Below, piece after piece: positions 1-8,615 of a stretch of DNA of 17,759 nt. The DNA lies in the NCBI GenBank assembly GCA_031266115.1, contig JAISBQ010000198.1:1-17759 (forward strand). The letters are read 5' to 3'. The notes under the pieces are model-generated. The model was not told where the DNA came from, did not search any database, and saw only the letters and a list, made by a program, of their open reading frames with translations. The position numbers and the translations under genes are program-made. The first letter of the stretch is position 1. Each line of letters starts with the position of its first letter. The DNA is from Bifidobacteriaceae bacterium (GTDB taxonomy: Bacteria; Actinomycetota; Actinomycetes; Actinomycetales; WQXJ01).

Positions 1-1638
1 GGTCGCCGCGGCGGCGGGGAGTGGTGCGGATGGTGCGGGGCTGGGGTCCGGCGCTGACGGTGTGGCGGTGGGGGTCACGGTGACGGCGGGGACCGGCGCG
101 GAGGTTGGGGGCGCCGCGGTGGAGGCAGCGCCGGGCGCGGCGGTGGGGGCAGTCGGGGATTCATCGTCCCCGGTGGGGGCAGAAGCGTCAGGGTCGGGGT
201 CCGCAAGTGCTATGGGGGTGTCGGAGCCGCGAGGAACGACAGGATCCTCCCCGGGTGCAGGGGGGCGCGCGTCAGGCGTGGGGGCAGGGGGGCCGGCGAG
301 CGGATCGGGGGCTGGGCCGTGGTCCGAGATTGAGGCGTCATCGGGGGTGGAACTCGCCACCTCGGCGTCGTCCCATGTGGGGACCCGCTGATGCCGACGC
401 GGCCACACCCCGACTTTGCCTCCGGCGACCGAGCGGCGTTCCGGGGCCGTGCCGGACGGCTCAGGCGTGAGTGCGGGCGGCGTAGGTGTGGGCGCAGGCG
501 TAGGCGTAGGTGCAGGCAGCGGCGATGCGGGAGCCGGCAGCGGGGCGGGCTTGTCGGGGCCCAGGGCGATCACCGAGGTTTGGGACGCGTCCTGAATGGC
601 GCGGCGCTCCGCCGTTTCGCGGTCCGCCCGCGCGCTGGCGCGTTCGGCCGCTGCGTGACGCTCGGCGGCCTCCCGCGCCTGACGCTCGGAATCGAGACGC
701 GCCAGCTCGGCCTGGTGGTCCTGCTCAGCCACCGCCTTGTCCAGGTCGGTGAGCATGGACCGCGCGTCGGCGATGACAGCCGAATCGTCGTGCCTCACCC
801 CGTACAGCAGCCAGCGCGCGACGGCGATCTCCGCGAGAAACTCGCCGCGGGCCGCCAGATGGGGGTCCTCCAGACCGTGGCGGTGTGCGCGATACGACTC
901 GAGGATCGACTCGGCCGCCTCGGGGGTCGCCGCCGCCAGCATCGGCGCCAGGTCTTCGGCCGGATCCGACACCTGGACGGTTGAGAAGTCGAGGATCGCC
1001 GAGACTCGTCCGTGCTCCTCCAGCATGTGGTCGGGAGCCATGTCCCCGTGGATCACGACCGGATGAAAATCCCACAGCTCCGCCTGGTCGAGCTTCCCCA
1101 GCCACCGATCGATCAGGCGGGCTGTCACGTAAGGCGTCCGGCCGGCATCGTCCACCTCGGCGCGAAGACGCGAGCGATACTGAGCAGGGGTGTAGGAGGG
1201 CAGGCCGGCTTCCTCAACCACACTCGGGGTGAGTTCATGGAGCGACGCAAGTGCGCGTCCGATGCTGGCGGCCAGGCCGGGACCCGGATCCAGCAGCTCC
1301 ATGACTACGGGCACTCCAGGCAGCGCTGGATAGACCATCGCCCGGCCGCCCGCCGCCATCTCCGCGAAGCCCCGAGGCCGGGGGACCTCGAACGGCAAAG
1401 TCCCACTGGCCGATGCGGCGGCCAGGGAGCGCAACAGGACAACCTCGGCCTCCTGCCCTGCTCCAGCGGCCGCGGAATGGGGGGCGCGGATCACCCAGAA
1501 GCGTCCTTGCGCGTCCTCGGCTACAGCAAACGCGTAGTCGGCACCGTCTTTGTCGCTGCGAACGCCCACGATGTCGAGCCCAGGCACCGCGTACGTCGCC
1601 AACGCAGCCATAGCGTACGAAGTCAATGGGGAAGCCAC
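1..1638 (-). CDS. Phosphotransferase-family protein (APH fold) with coiled-coil and Pro/Ala/Thr-rich tail, partial
   Basis: The minus frame is open from about 1638 to base 1 with no stop (546 codons), so the C-terminus lies outside the window. Residues ~1-290 resemble the aminoglycoside/macrolide phosphotransferase fold. A catalytic-loop motif HGDMAPDH (His197-His204) stands where the family has HGDxxxxN, and ILDFS (Asp217) stands where it has DFG/DWG, followed by the typical DPAEDLA. Residues ~298-350 are rich in Ala, Glu, Arg and Gln (probable coiled coil). The rest, from ~360 on, is Pro/Ala/Thr-rich and low in complexity. The start is uncertain. GTG 1638 gives VASPLTSYAMAALATYAVPGLD, which fits the alignment I expect for actinobacterial homologues; ATG 1611 is the alternative, and neither has a good Shine-Dalgarno. 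It lies downstream of adnB on the same strand. The substrate is unknown, and I would not call it a resistance gene. Confidence 0.82.
   Translation of the reverse strand, partial: MASPLTSYAMAALATYAVPGLDIVGVRSDKDGADYAFAVAEDAQGRFWVIRAPHSAAAGAGQEAEVVLLRSLAAASASGTLPFEVPRPRGFAEMAAGGRAMVYPALPGVPVVMELLDPGPGLAASIGRALASLHELTPSVVEEAGLPSYTPAQYRSRLRAEVDDAGRTPYVTARLIDRWLGKLDQAELWDFHPVVIHGDMAPDHMLEEHGRVSAILDFSTVQVSDPAEDLAPMLAAATPEAAESILESYRAHRHGLEDPHLAARGEFLAEIAVARWLLYGVRHDDSAVIADARSMLTDLDKAVAEQDHQAELARLDSERQAREAAERHAAAERASARADRETAERRAIQDASQTSVIALGPDKPAPLPAPASPLPAPTPTPAPTPTPPALTPEPSGTAPERRSVAGGKVGVWPRRHQRVPTWDDAEVASSTPDDASISDHGPAPDPLAGPPAPTPDARPPAPGEDPVVPRGSDTPIALADPDPDASAPTGDDESPTAPTAAPGAASTAAPPTSAPVPAVTVTPTATPSAPDPSPAPSAPLPAAAAT
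480..515. repeat. Six imperfect hexamers coding for a Thr-Pro/Ala-Pro stretch
   Basis: Reading on the plus strand from 480, units gcgtag, gtgtgg, gcgcag, gcgtag, gcgtag and gtgcag follow one another. On the minus strand they encode alternating Pro with Thr or Ala in the phosphotransferase-protein tail. Because the unit is six bases, gain or loss of a unit keeps the frame and changes only tail length. Confidence 0.6.
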
Positions 1639-1745
1639 GCTCCCACGGTAAAGCCCAATCGCGTGTGCCGGGATATGCCGCGCGGGAGCGGCGCCGGTTG
1701 GTGTCGCGGGTCGGTCGTCAAACAGTGCCACCCCGGTCCACCCCG

Positions 1746-1762
1746 CGCTGCGCCGCGCAGCG
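1746..1762 (-). terminator. GC-rich hairpin between adnB and the phosphotransferase gene; possible terminator
   Basis: CGCTGCG (1746-1752), loop CCG, CGCAGCG (1756-1762) make a perfect 7-bp stem about 50 bp past the adnB stop. No T-run follows on the minus strand, so it would be a non-canonical actinobacterial terminator or merely an mRNA-stabilising stem. Downstream on the minus strand, TTGACG (1721-1716) could be a -35 element for the phosphotransferase gene, but I found no matching -10. Confidence 0.35.
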
Positions 1763-1814
1763 GGTGCACAGCGGACCGGAGCGGTGCGTATCCAGGAGCC
1801 TGCGTGGGGTGCTT

Positions 1815-4800
1815 CTAGGCGGTGGTGCCGGCTAGACGATGGAGTTCGTCATAGTCCTCCTTGGTCGCGGGGACATCGAGCCACACGATCGATGGGTCGT
1901 CTGGGCTATCGGTGCGGGTGAGCGAGACGTAGTGGAAGGCGGCGCGGATGCGGGCCGGATCGGCCGACGCAAGCGCCGCCAGAGCGCGGCGGTAGATGCG
2001 GAGCTGGAGCCCTGCCACGCGTCGGTCGGTCGATGTCGCCGGCGGACAACCCGTCTTCCAATCGACGATCACGTACCCACCCTCGGCGTCGACGAACACC
2101 GCGTCGATCCTTCCTGGGGTGGTGCCACCTCCGAGCGGCATCGAGAACGCCAACTCGGTCCGCCATAACCTCAGGCCGTTATCGGGACGCGCCCACACCG
2201 AACGGGCGAACGCGGCACGCAGGTCACCGATGGTGGCCTGGACTTCGGCGTCCTCGACATCGACGAACTCCTCCTCGTCGCCGAGGGCGGCAGGTGCCGC
2301 AAAGAACCCCTCGACCCATTCGTGGAAGAGCGTCCCGGTCCGCGATGCCTTGACAGGCTTGCGGGGAACGGGACGCCTGAGGTCGCGGTCGAACGCTGCC
2401 TGATCCTTCGCGCGGCGCATGATGTCCGAGGGACTGAGGCGCTCGGGAAGGCGGACACCCGGAGCCCGTCCCCCTTCGGCCTGCTCGGCGAGGAGCAGCC
2501 GTGCGAGTTGCGCGTCCGGCGACGCCCCCATGGACCCGAATGACGCGTCGAATCCGGCCGATGCCGGCGGTGCGGCAGCCATCGCGGCCCGGACGCGGGC
2601 CGCGGCGCCCTCCAGGTCCGCGCGCCGCGCACCCAATGGGTTGGCCACCGGCCACATGACCTGGTCCCCGGCAGCCCCCGATGTGGCTGTCCCGGATGGA
2701 GACGAGGGTTCAACCTCGGGTGGCAGTGTCGGCAGCGGCGGGCCGTCGCCGTGGCCCAGTGCGACCAGTTCGGCAAGGAAAATCGATGGCGGGTGCGCCG
2801 TGGTTCCGATCCGCCGCCACGCGCCGGTCAGCGCCAGGGTGGACTTGGCACGGGTGATGGCGACATAGGCGAGCCGGCGTTCCTCGGCGAGGTCGTGTTC
2901 CCCGGCACGGACGCGAAAATCAGCGTAGGCATGGTTCAACTCCGGCAGGCTGTCCGCGACATACGCGAATTCCGGCAGATCCTCGGCGTCCGCTCGCAGC
3001 GGCCAAGGCAGTTCGCCCAGGTCGGTCAACCACGCCGACGCCGTGGGCACGCCGTCGCTGGTGATCGACGTGGCGGGGAAAGTGCCTGCGGAAAGGCCCG
3101 GGACCACCACGATGTCCCACTCCAGGCCCTTGGCACCGTGGACCGTCACTATCTGCACCACCTGGGACGATGGCGCCTGCGGCGCCTGATCCAGACCGTG
3201 TTCCTGCGCGGCGGCGAATTCGAGCCATTCCAGGAACGACCCCAACGATGCCGATTCGGACTCGGCGGCAAACGTGTGCGTCGCGGAGACAAATGCCTCG
3301 ACATTCGCCCGCGCCACCGCCCCGCCGCGTGCCATGAGATCGATATCGAGACCCAGGCGCCGCTCGGCGGCGAGCACCAATTCGGGCAGGGGCAGATAGG
3401 CGAGCGCGCGAAGCTCCTGCAGGATCCCGGCGAGATGAGCGATCCGTTGTCGCGCGGCAGGCGTCAACATCCGCCCGCCCGGACGCGCGAATTCGGCCGG
3501 GGGCGGTGAGGCCAGCGCCTCCACGAGGCTGCGCTCCTCCGTGGCGTCGGGAAGGCTCGCCGGGTTCTCCCGCCCGCCGCGGGACTTCACGCCGGCGGCG
3601 TCAGCGGCGAGGCGGCGCGACCACGCCGCCAGCACGTCAAGATCGGCGATGCCCAGGCGCATTCGGGGGGACGTCAGCAACCGCATGAGGAGGTCCGCCC
3701 GGCTCGGATCGTGGGCGACGGTGAGCACGGCGATGATGTCCTGAATCTCGGGGAGCGCCAAGAGGCCGCCTAAACCCACGACCTCGTGCGCGATGCCAGC
3801 CTCCCGAAGTGCCTCGACGATGGCGGCGAACTGAGAGCGTTTGCGGCTCAGCACAGCGGCGGTGGGCGCCCCCGGGGCGTCGCGCCAGTGGTCAGCGAGG
3901 TACCTGGCAATCTTCCGGGCCTCGTCCTGCGCCGTGTCGCAGTACAGGTAGTCGATCCGGCCGAGTTCCGCTCCTGGCCGTGGACGCAAGTGCGCGACAT
4001 CGCCCGCCACATGGATCGGATCACCCAAGGGATCGGCGATAGCCCCCGCGGCGTCGAGGATGGCACGGTCGTTGCGCCAGGCCACGGACAGGGTCAAGAC
4101 CGGAGTGGGAGCGCCATCGGCCGTGGGGAACCGGTCACCGAAGCGGGCCATGGCCGATGCCGAGGCACCCCGCCAGCCGTAGATCGATTGGCGGGGATCT
4201 CCGACGGCCATGACCGGATGAGCCTCGCCGAACATGGCAGACAAGAGACGCTCTTGTCCTGGAGACGTGTCCTGGTATTCGTCGAGAAGGACGGCGGCGA
4301 ACCGCGCCCGTTCGGCCTGCCCAACCGACGGATCGGCGTCAACCACCCGGGCAGCGATGGCGACTTGGTCGGCGTAATCGAGCAGAGATGACGCGGCTTT
4401 GGCCGCGCCATAGGCGCTGACGATCCCCATGATCTGTGCCCGGGTGATCAGGGAGGCCACCAGTGACCGAATCTGAGCGTTGGGAGCCTTGGAACGGCCG
4501 GCCGGTGGGGTCGCACCGATGGTCTTGGCCATGGCCCGCATGCGCGTGGCAGCGTCGGCCGGGTCGATCCCATGCTCAGCGAGTTGGTCGGCGAGGTGCA
4601 CCGTCGCACCCACGATGGTGGACGGCGCAGCTTCGGTGTCCAGGTCGTCTGGCCACTGTGCCACCAACGTCTGGACGAGCTGCCAGCGAGCGCCTTCGGT
4701 CAACAGCCGAGCCTCCGGGTCGATCCCGAGGCGAAGTGCGTGGTCGCGGACCACGCTTGCGGCATAGGCGTTGTATGTGGAGATGGTGGGCTGTCCGAGG

Positions 4801-5144
4801 CCGGGGGATAGCGCCGCCGATGACGTCGCACCGGCCGGTTCGGCGCTGAGGCCGGCGGCGCGCAGCTTGCGCAGCCGGATCCTGATCCTGTCGGACAGCT
4901 CGGCCGCTGCTTTGCGTGTGAAGGTCAAGCCCAGGATTTGATCGGGACGGATCAATCCGTTGGCCACGAGGTAGACAACCCGCCCCGCCATCGTCTCCGT
5001 CTTTCCGGAACCGGCGCCCGCCACCACCAGGGTGGGGCTGAGCGGAGCGGCGATGATGGCGATCTGCTCATCGGTGGGCGGCGGCAGGCCCAGCGTCCGG
5101 GCGACATGGGCTGGCGAGTGCGGCGCGGCGAGGAACTCGATCAC
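1815..5144 (-). CDS. adnB: AdnB subunit of the AdnAB helicase-nuclease (UvrD motor + RecB nuclease)
   Basis: 1109 residues, close to mycobacterial AdnB (about 1100). With AdnA it forms the motor-nuclease that resects DNA double-strand breaks in actinobacteria, the counterpart of RecBCD/AddAB. The N-terminal UvrD-type motor looks intact: Walker A AGAGSGKT (42-49), motif Ia LTFTRKAAAEL (73-83), Walker B DEYQ (288-291), motif III GDPRQSIYGWRG, motif V VHGAKGLEWD (His669) and motif VI AYVAITRAK (Arg765). The C-terminal RecB-family nuclease shows His941 in GTLFHEW, Asp1014 in GRIDAVF, Asp1028 and Lys1030 in VDWKTG, and Gln1047/Tyr1051 in QLRIY. There is no Fe-S cysteine set, as expected for this subunit. 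It begins with GTG, overlapping the adnA stop as GTGA, with AGGTGA just upstream, so the two subunits are probably translationally coupled. From family work, AdnB is described as the leading motor; the intact motifs agree. Confidence 0.95.
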   Translation of the reverse strand: MIEFLAAPHSPAHVARTLGLPPPTDEQIAIIAAPLSPTLVVAGAGSGKTETMAGRVVYLVANGLIRPDQILGLTFTRKAAAELSDRIRIRLRKLRAAGLSAEPAGATSSAALSPGLGQPTISTYNAYAASVVRDHALRLGIDPEARLLTEGARWQLVQTLVAQWPDDLDTEAAPSTIVGATVHLADQLAEHGIDPADAATRMRAMAKTIGATPPAGRSKAPNAQIRSLVASLITRAQIMGIVSAYGAAKAASSLLDYADQVAIAARVVDADPSVGQAERARFAAVLLDEYQDTSPGQERLLSAMFGEAHPVMAVGDPRQSIYGWRGASASAMARFGDRFPTADGAPTPVLTLSVAWRNDRAILDAAGAIADPLGDPIHVAGDVAHLRPRPGAELGRIDYLYCDTAQDEARKIARYLADHWRDAPGAPTAAVLSRKRSQFAAIVEALREAGIAHEVVGLGGLLALPEIQDIIAVLTVAHDPSRADLLMRLLTSPRMRLGIADLDVLAAWSRRLAADAAGVKSRGGRENPASLPDATEERSLVEALASPPPAEFARPGGRMLTPAARQRIAHLAGILQELRALAYLPLPELVLAAERRLGLDIDLMARGGAVARANVEAFVSATHTFAAESESASLGSFLEWLEFAAAQEHGLDQAPQAPSSQVVQIVTVHGAKGLEWDIVVVPGLSAGTFPATSITSDGVPTASAWLTDLGELPWPLRADAEDLPEFAYVADSLPELNHAYADFRVRAGEHDLAEERRLAYVAITRAKSTLALTGAWRRIGTTAHPPSIFLAELVALGHGDGPPLPTLPPEVEPSSPSGTATSGAAGDQVMWPVANPLGARRADLEGAAARVRAAMAAAPPASAGFDASFGSMGASPDAQLARLLLAEQAEGGRAPGVRLPERLSPSDIMRRAKDQAAFDRDLRRPVPRKPVKASRTGTLFHEWVEGFFAAPAALGDEEEFVDVEDAEVQATIGDLRAAFARSVWARPDNGLRLWRTELAFSMPLGGGTTPGRIDAVFVDAEGGYVIVDWKTGCPPATSTDRRVAGLQLRIYRRALAALASADPARIRAAFHYVSLTRTDSPDDPSIVWLDVPATKEDYDELHRLAGTTA

Positions 5145-8100
5145 ATGGTCACCTGCTCACCGAGTGAGTTGGCCGGGCAGCTGGTGGCAACCGGGCAGTG
5201 TCGGCACGTCGGGCCGGGTGTCGCCGTGAATGTCGCCGATGCGGCGGCGGCAGCGCACGCCGACAGCAGCGGATGCACCCAGTCGTTGTCGCCATCCACG
5301 GGAGGTTGGTGGCGCACGGCGGGTCCCGAGGTGGTCTGCCTGGCGAGATACACCAGGTCAGCGCCCTGAGACCGGAGGGGCAATCCCACCGCCGCGTCGA
5401 GACCACCCGCGTTGACCGCGACCTGGTACACCCCGAGTTGAGGGTTCTGACCAGCCTGCGCGGCGGTCAACACGCCGGCACCCGTCTTGAAATCGACAAT
5501 CCGTACGTCCGTGACCTCGCCGGATGGTGACGGGTCCACCGACGATGCCGCGTCGATCCGGTCGATGGTGCCACGCAGCACCACGCCCTCGCACGTCACC
5601 TCGAACCCGGCCTCGACGGCCAAAGGCGCGGCACGGGCCTCGTTGTAGGCGGCCAGCGCCGCGATCATGGCGTGGCCCTTGGTGAAGGCCCGGCGGTTGA
5701 TCCATGTGTCGGGGAGACCGAGGCTCTGCCATTGGGTATCGAATGCCGCTATGAGGACGGCGGGATCCGACGAAGGCACCGTTTCGGCGATCGCGTGGAC
5801 CAGGCTTCCGAGCGTCTGCTCCAGCCCTGCCGGCCGATGCCCACCCACACCGTCCAGCGCCCACCGAAGGGGGCATGTGACAAGCGCTTCGACGCGGGAT
5901 GGGGTGAGAACCACCGTCGCCCCTGCCTCGACCAGGGGCTCGGTCGAGGTGTCTGGCACGAGGCCCGCCCACCACGCCGGATCGGCGCCGGCCACCTGGT
6001 GAACTGCCAAAGCGGCGAGGAGGCGAGCGGCGTCATCGTCCGTGGCGGCACTGGTACGCAATCGCGCGACCAGACCGCGCAAGTCCAACGGGAGCGGCGC
6101 CCGGGTGAGCAGTGGGTGGCCGTCCTGGTCGCGTTCGACGTCCACACCGGTGAGGGCCATGAAGTCCGAGGGGCGCTGGTCCTCGGACTGAACGGCTGTG
6201 ACGATCAGGCGGCTTCTCGCGCGGGAGCAGGCCAGGGCAAAGGAGCGCAATTCGTCGTCCAAGGTGGCTCGGCGCTGCTCGACCCAGTCTCGCTCGACAC
6301 CGCGCCCGTCCACGAGGTCGGCGAGACGGGAGGCCCCCAACACGGTGTCGCGGAGGCGTAGGTCCGGCCAGATGCCCTCCTGAACACCGGCAACCACCAC
6401 AAGATCCCATTCGCGTCCCATGGCCGAGGCCGCTGTTGCCAGGGTGACCCTGTCGTCATCGACCCGTGCGGCGAGCGTGTCAGCGGGAACATCCTGGGAG
6501 GCCATCGCCTCGGCGAAGGAGGCCGGACTAGCGCCAGGGCGGCGTTCCGCGTAGCGCTTGGCGGCATCCATCAACGCCATGATGGCGTCGAGGTCGCGAT
6601 CGGCGCGACTGGATCCGGCCCCACCGGCGATGGCGATCGACTGCCAGGTGGATGCCAATCCCGTGGCGTCCCACAGCGCCCACAGGACCAGCTCGGCGTC
6701 GGCGCCCTGGTCACTGGCAGCGCCACGCCCGGCGGCGAGGATTCGGCCCATCCGTTCCACGGGCGCGCGCAACCTGCTGGGAATCGTGTGGAGCTCGGCG
6801 CCTCGTTCGATCGCGGCGAGGAGGAGGTCATCCGATGTCCGCCCACCGCCGCTCGCATGCTCCTGCGTTCGTAGCGCGCGGCGCAGCTGACGCAACGACA
6901 TGGCGTCCATGCCGCCGATGGACGAGAGCAACAGGTCGCACACATCGGCCGCGACCAGCTCGGCCGCCGGATCGCTGACCAATGTCAAGAGGTGGAGCAG
7001 CGGCCTGGCCGCGGGTTCGGAGCGGACAGGCACCTCCATCCCGGGCACGTCGAGGGGCACCTGGGCACCGCTCAAGGCTGAACGCAGGAGCCGCACCCCG
7101 GCGGACGACCTGGTCAGCACCGCCATCGCGGACCACGCCATGCCCTGGAGAAGGTGAGCGGACCGCAGGGTGTGCGCGATATAGGCGGCCTCTTCCGCCG
7201 CGCTCGGCAGCACCACCGATCGCGCTGGTCGGCCGGCTACCGGAGCGCCACCGGCCGGCGATGTGCCAAGTGGCCGATCCGCATGGCGGGCGAGCATACC
7301 CATGCGTCCTGGGCGAATGTGCGCCGCGATGCCGGCCGTTGCCTCCCGGAGCGCACCCGCCTGGCGCCAGTTGGTGGCCAGGACCACGGGCTCCGCGCCC
7401 AGCCCGGCTGGCCGCGGATCGACCGCTTGGGCGAGGAGACCAGGACGGGCGCCTCGATAGGTCTGGACGGCGATGTCGGGGCACCCCAGGACTACGATCT
7501 GTGCGCCCCGCGCGGCAAGTTCATAAAGCATGGCGCGGGTGGCGGTGGTCGCCTCGTGATAGTCGTCGACCAAGACCCGCCGCCACGGAGGTTCCCACGA
7601 TCCATCCTCCCGGAGCACCTGCGAGGCGCTGGAGATCAGAGCGGCCGCGTCGTAGCGCATCCCTGCCGAGGCGACGGTCCCGCGAAGTGCCTGAACATCG
7701 AGGTATTCCTGGTAGAGATGCGCCACGCCGCGCCACTCGGGAACACCGTGGTCCCGACCGAGGGCGTCCAACTCTGCCGGCCCAATATCCCTCTCGGCCC
7801 CCCGCATCATGAGGTCCCGTACTTCGTGGCGCAGCGCGCGAAGCCCGCGTGCCGCAGGGGGTATTGACGCTGGCCATGGCACCGCCCGCCCTTCGCCCCT
7901 GGTGTGCCCGGCCAGCAGGTCCGCCAGAATGGCATCCTGCTCGGGACCCGTGATCATGACGGGCGCGGATTCCCCCCGTGCCACGGCCGCCCGGCGCAGG
8001 ATCGCGTACGCCAGCGCCATCGGCGTCATCGCACTCGCGCCCGATGCCGTCGCGCGGGCGGCCGCATCCACGCGGTCCCGCAGTGCAGCGGCCGCCTGGC

Positions 8101-8335
8101 GCGTGGGCGACAGGAGCACCACTCCGGACTCGGCGCCATCGCCGGTCTCAGCGATCCCGCGGGTGGCCGCCGCCACCGCCACCACGGTCTTGCCCGTCCC
8201 AGGAGCCCCGAACACTGCCACCGGCCCGCCGGCCTCAATCCGCGCGAGGGCCACGCGCTGCTCAGCGGAAAGCTCGGGCTCGGCGGGAGGCGTCCGGCGC
8301 CCCGTCACCCGGACCTCCGGCTGGTTCGGTTTCAC
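5141..8335 (-). CDS. adnA: AdnA subunit of the AdnAB helicase-nuclease
   Basis: 1064 residues, matching mycobacterial AdnA (about 1050) in size and in its place immediately upstream of adnB. The UvrD-like motor has Walker A GAPGTGKT (43-50), but motif II reads VDDYHE (256-261) where UvrD proteins have DExQ. Motif V reads TAASAMGREW (ending Trp643) instead of the VHxAKGLEW seen in AdnB. The RecB-type nuclease shows His847 in GSLVHAIAE, Asp925 in GTIDRID, Asp948 and Lys950 in VDFKTG, and Gln966/Tyr970 in QLGVY. Cys821 (VTCPLRW) plus Cys1044, Cys1047 and Cys1053 (CRHCPVATSC) bracket the nuclease in the pattern of the AddB Fe-S cluster. The start is GTG at 8335 with no clear Shine-Dalgarno; a second GTG at codon 10 is possible. 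I saw no convincing promoter or SOS box upstream. Confidence 0.95.
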   Translation of the reverse strand: MKPNQPEVRVTGRRTPPAEPELSAEQRVALARIEAGGPVAVFGAPGTGKTVVAVAAATRGIAETGDGAESGVVLLSPTRQAAAALRDRVDAAARATASGASAMTPMALAYAILRRAAVARGESAPVMITGPEQDAILADLLAGHTRGEGRAVPWPASIPPAARGLRALRHEVRDLMMRGAERDIGPAELDALGRDHGVPEWRGVAHLYQEYLDVQALRGTVASAGMRYDAAALISSASQVLREDGSWEPPWRRVLVDDYHEATTATRAMLYELAARGAQIVVLGCPDIAVQTYRGARPGLLAQAVDPRPAGLGAEPVVLATNWRQAGALREATAGIAAHIRPGRMGMLARHADRPLGTSPAGGAPVAGRPARSVVLPSAAEEAAYIAHTLRSAHLLQGMAWSAMAVLTRSSAGVRLLRSALSGAQVPLDVPGMEVPVRSEPAARPLLHLLTLVSDPAAELVAADVCDLLLSSIGGMDAMSLRQLRRALRTQEHASGGGRTSDDLLLAAIERGAELHTIPSRLRAPVERMGRILAAGRGAASDQGADAELVLWALWDATGLASTWQSIAIAGGAGSSRADRDLDAIMALMDAAKRYAERRPGASPASFAEAMASQDVPADTLAARVDDDRVTLATAASAMGREWDLVVVAGVQEGIWPDLRLRDTVLGASRLADLVDGRGVERDWVEQRRATLDDELRSFALACSRARSRLIVTAVQSEDQRPSDFMALTGVDVERDQDGHPLLTRAPLPLDLRGLVARLRTSAATDDDAARLLAALAVHQVAGADPAWWAGLVPDTSTEPLVEAGATVVLTPSRVEALVTCPLRWALDGVGGHRPAGLEQTLGSLVHAIAETVPSSDPAVLIAAFDTQWQSLGLPDTWINRRAFTKGHAMIAALAAYNEARAAPLAVEAGFEVTCEGVVLRGTIDRIDAASSVDPSPSGEVTDVRIVDFKTGAGVLTAAQAGQNPQLGVYQVAVNAGGLDAAVGLPLRSQGADLVYLARQTTSGPAVRHQPPVDGDNDWVHPLLSACAAAAASATFTATPGPTCRHCPVATSCPANSLGEQVTM

Positions 8336-8469
8336 GCTGAGTACCCAATCACAGACCTACGACACTGCGAACGCCGTCGCGCAGGCGCGTGAGCGCGCGC
8401 AGGCGTCGCAGGAGCAATGAGACCGGGACAGGTCAAGCGGATCGATCGCGGTCAGGTGCCAACTCCCTG

Positions 8470-8487
8470 GTCACCGCGGTGGGTGAC
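8470..8487. other. Short hairpin in the intergenic region
   Basis: GTCACC (8470-8475) and GGTGAC (8482-8487) form a 6-bp perfect inverted repeat with a 6-nt loop. There is no T-run on either side, so it is not a classical terminator. It could lie in the adnA 5' leader or be a binding site. Confidence 0.3.
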
Positions 8488-8556
8488 GGGATGCGAAATG
8501 CGTTTCCCGCCCATCCATTCACGGCCGCGCGCCAGCGCTGATGACCACTCTGGACG

Positions 8557-8568
8557 TGTCAAATGACA
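8557..8568. promoter_or_regulatory. Inverted repeat TGTCA-AA-TGACA, possible operator
   Basis: Perfect 5-bp arms with a 2-nt spacer, the first of four inverted repeats in this block. Such short symmetric sites are typical of dimeric repressors, but no consensus I know identifies the protein. Confidence 0.4.
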
Positions 8569-8572
8569 GCTT

Positions 8573-8587
8573 TGCCATCACGTGGCA
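8573..8587. promoter_or_regulatory. Inverted repeat TGCCA-TCACG-TGGCA, possible operator
   Basis: Perfect 5-bp arms with a 5-nt spacer, starting five bases after the previous repeat. The arms differ from TGTCA by one base, so both could be variants of one operator with different spacing, or sites for two proteins. Confidence 0.4.
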
Positions 8588-8594
8588 TCCACTG

Positions 8595-8610
8595 GTAACC
8601 TGACCGTTAC
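8595..8610. promoter_or_regulatory. Inverted repeat GTAAC-N6-GTTAC, possible operator
   Basis: GTAACCTGACCGTTAC has perfect 5-bp arms and a 6-nt spacer. It ends five bases before the CRP-like site. It also contains TAACCT (8596-8601), which would pass as a weak actinobacterial -10 element, so a protein bound here could block a promoter. Confidence 0.4.
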
Positions 8611-8615
8611 GCCAT

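Noticed and set aside
480..515. Short repeats considered as a CRISPR or direct-repeat array
   Set aside because: The units are 6 bp, contiguous, without spacers, and explained by a coding Thr-Pro repeat.
62..984. Several plus-strand open frames rich in Gly, Ala and Arg
   Set aside because: They are antisense to the continuous minus frame of the phosphotransferase-like protein. Their composition is what a GC-rich Pro/Ala-coding region gives in other frames.
2751..3509. A 252-codon plus-strand open frame
   Set aside because: It lies wholly antisense to adnB, which carries all helicase and nuclease motifs. The frame has no domain and is a shadow typical of high-GC DNA.
8336..8440. SOS (LexA) box or clear promoter for adnAB
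   Set aside because: I looked on the minus strand for the actinobacterial CGAAC-N4-GTTCG type box and for paired -35/-10 elements. Only isolated fragments such as TTGACC were found, with no matching -10.
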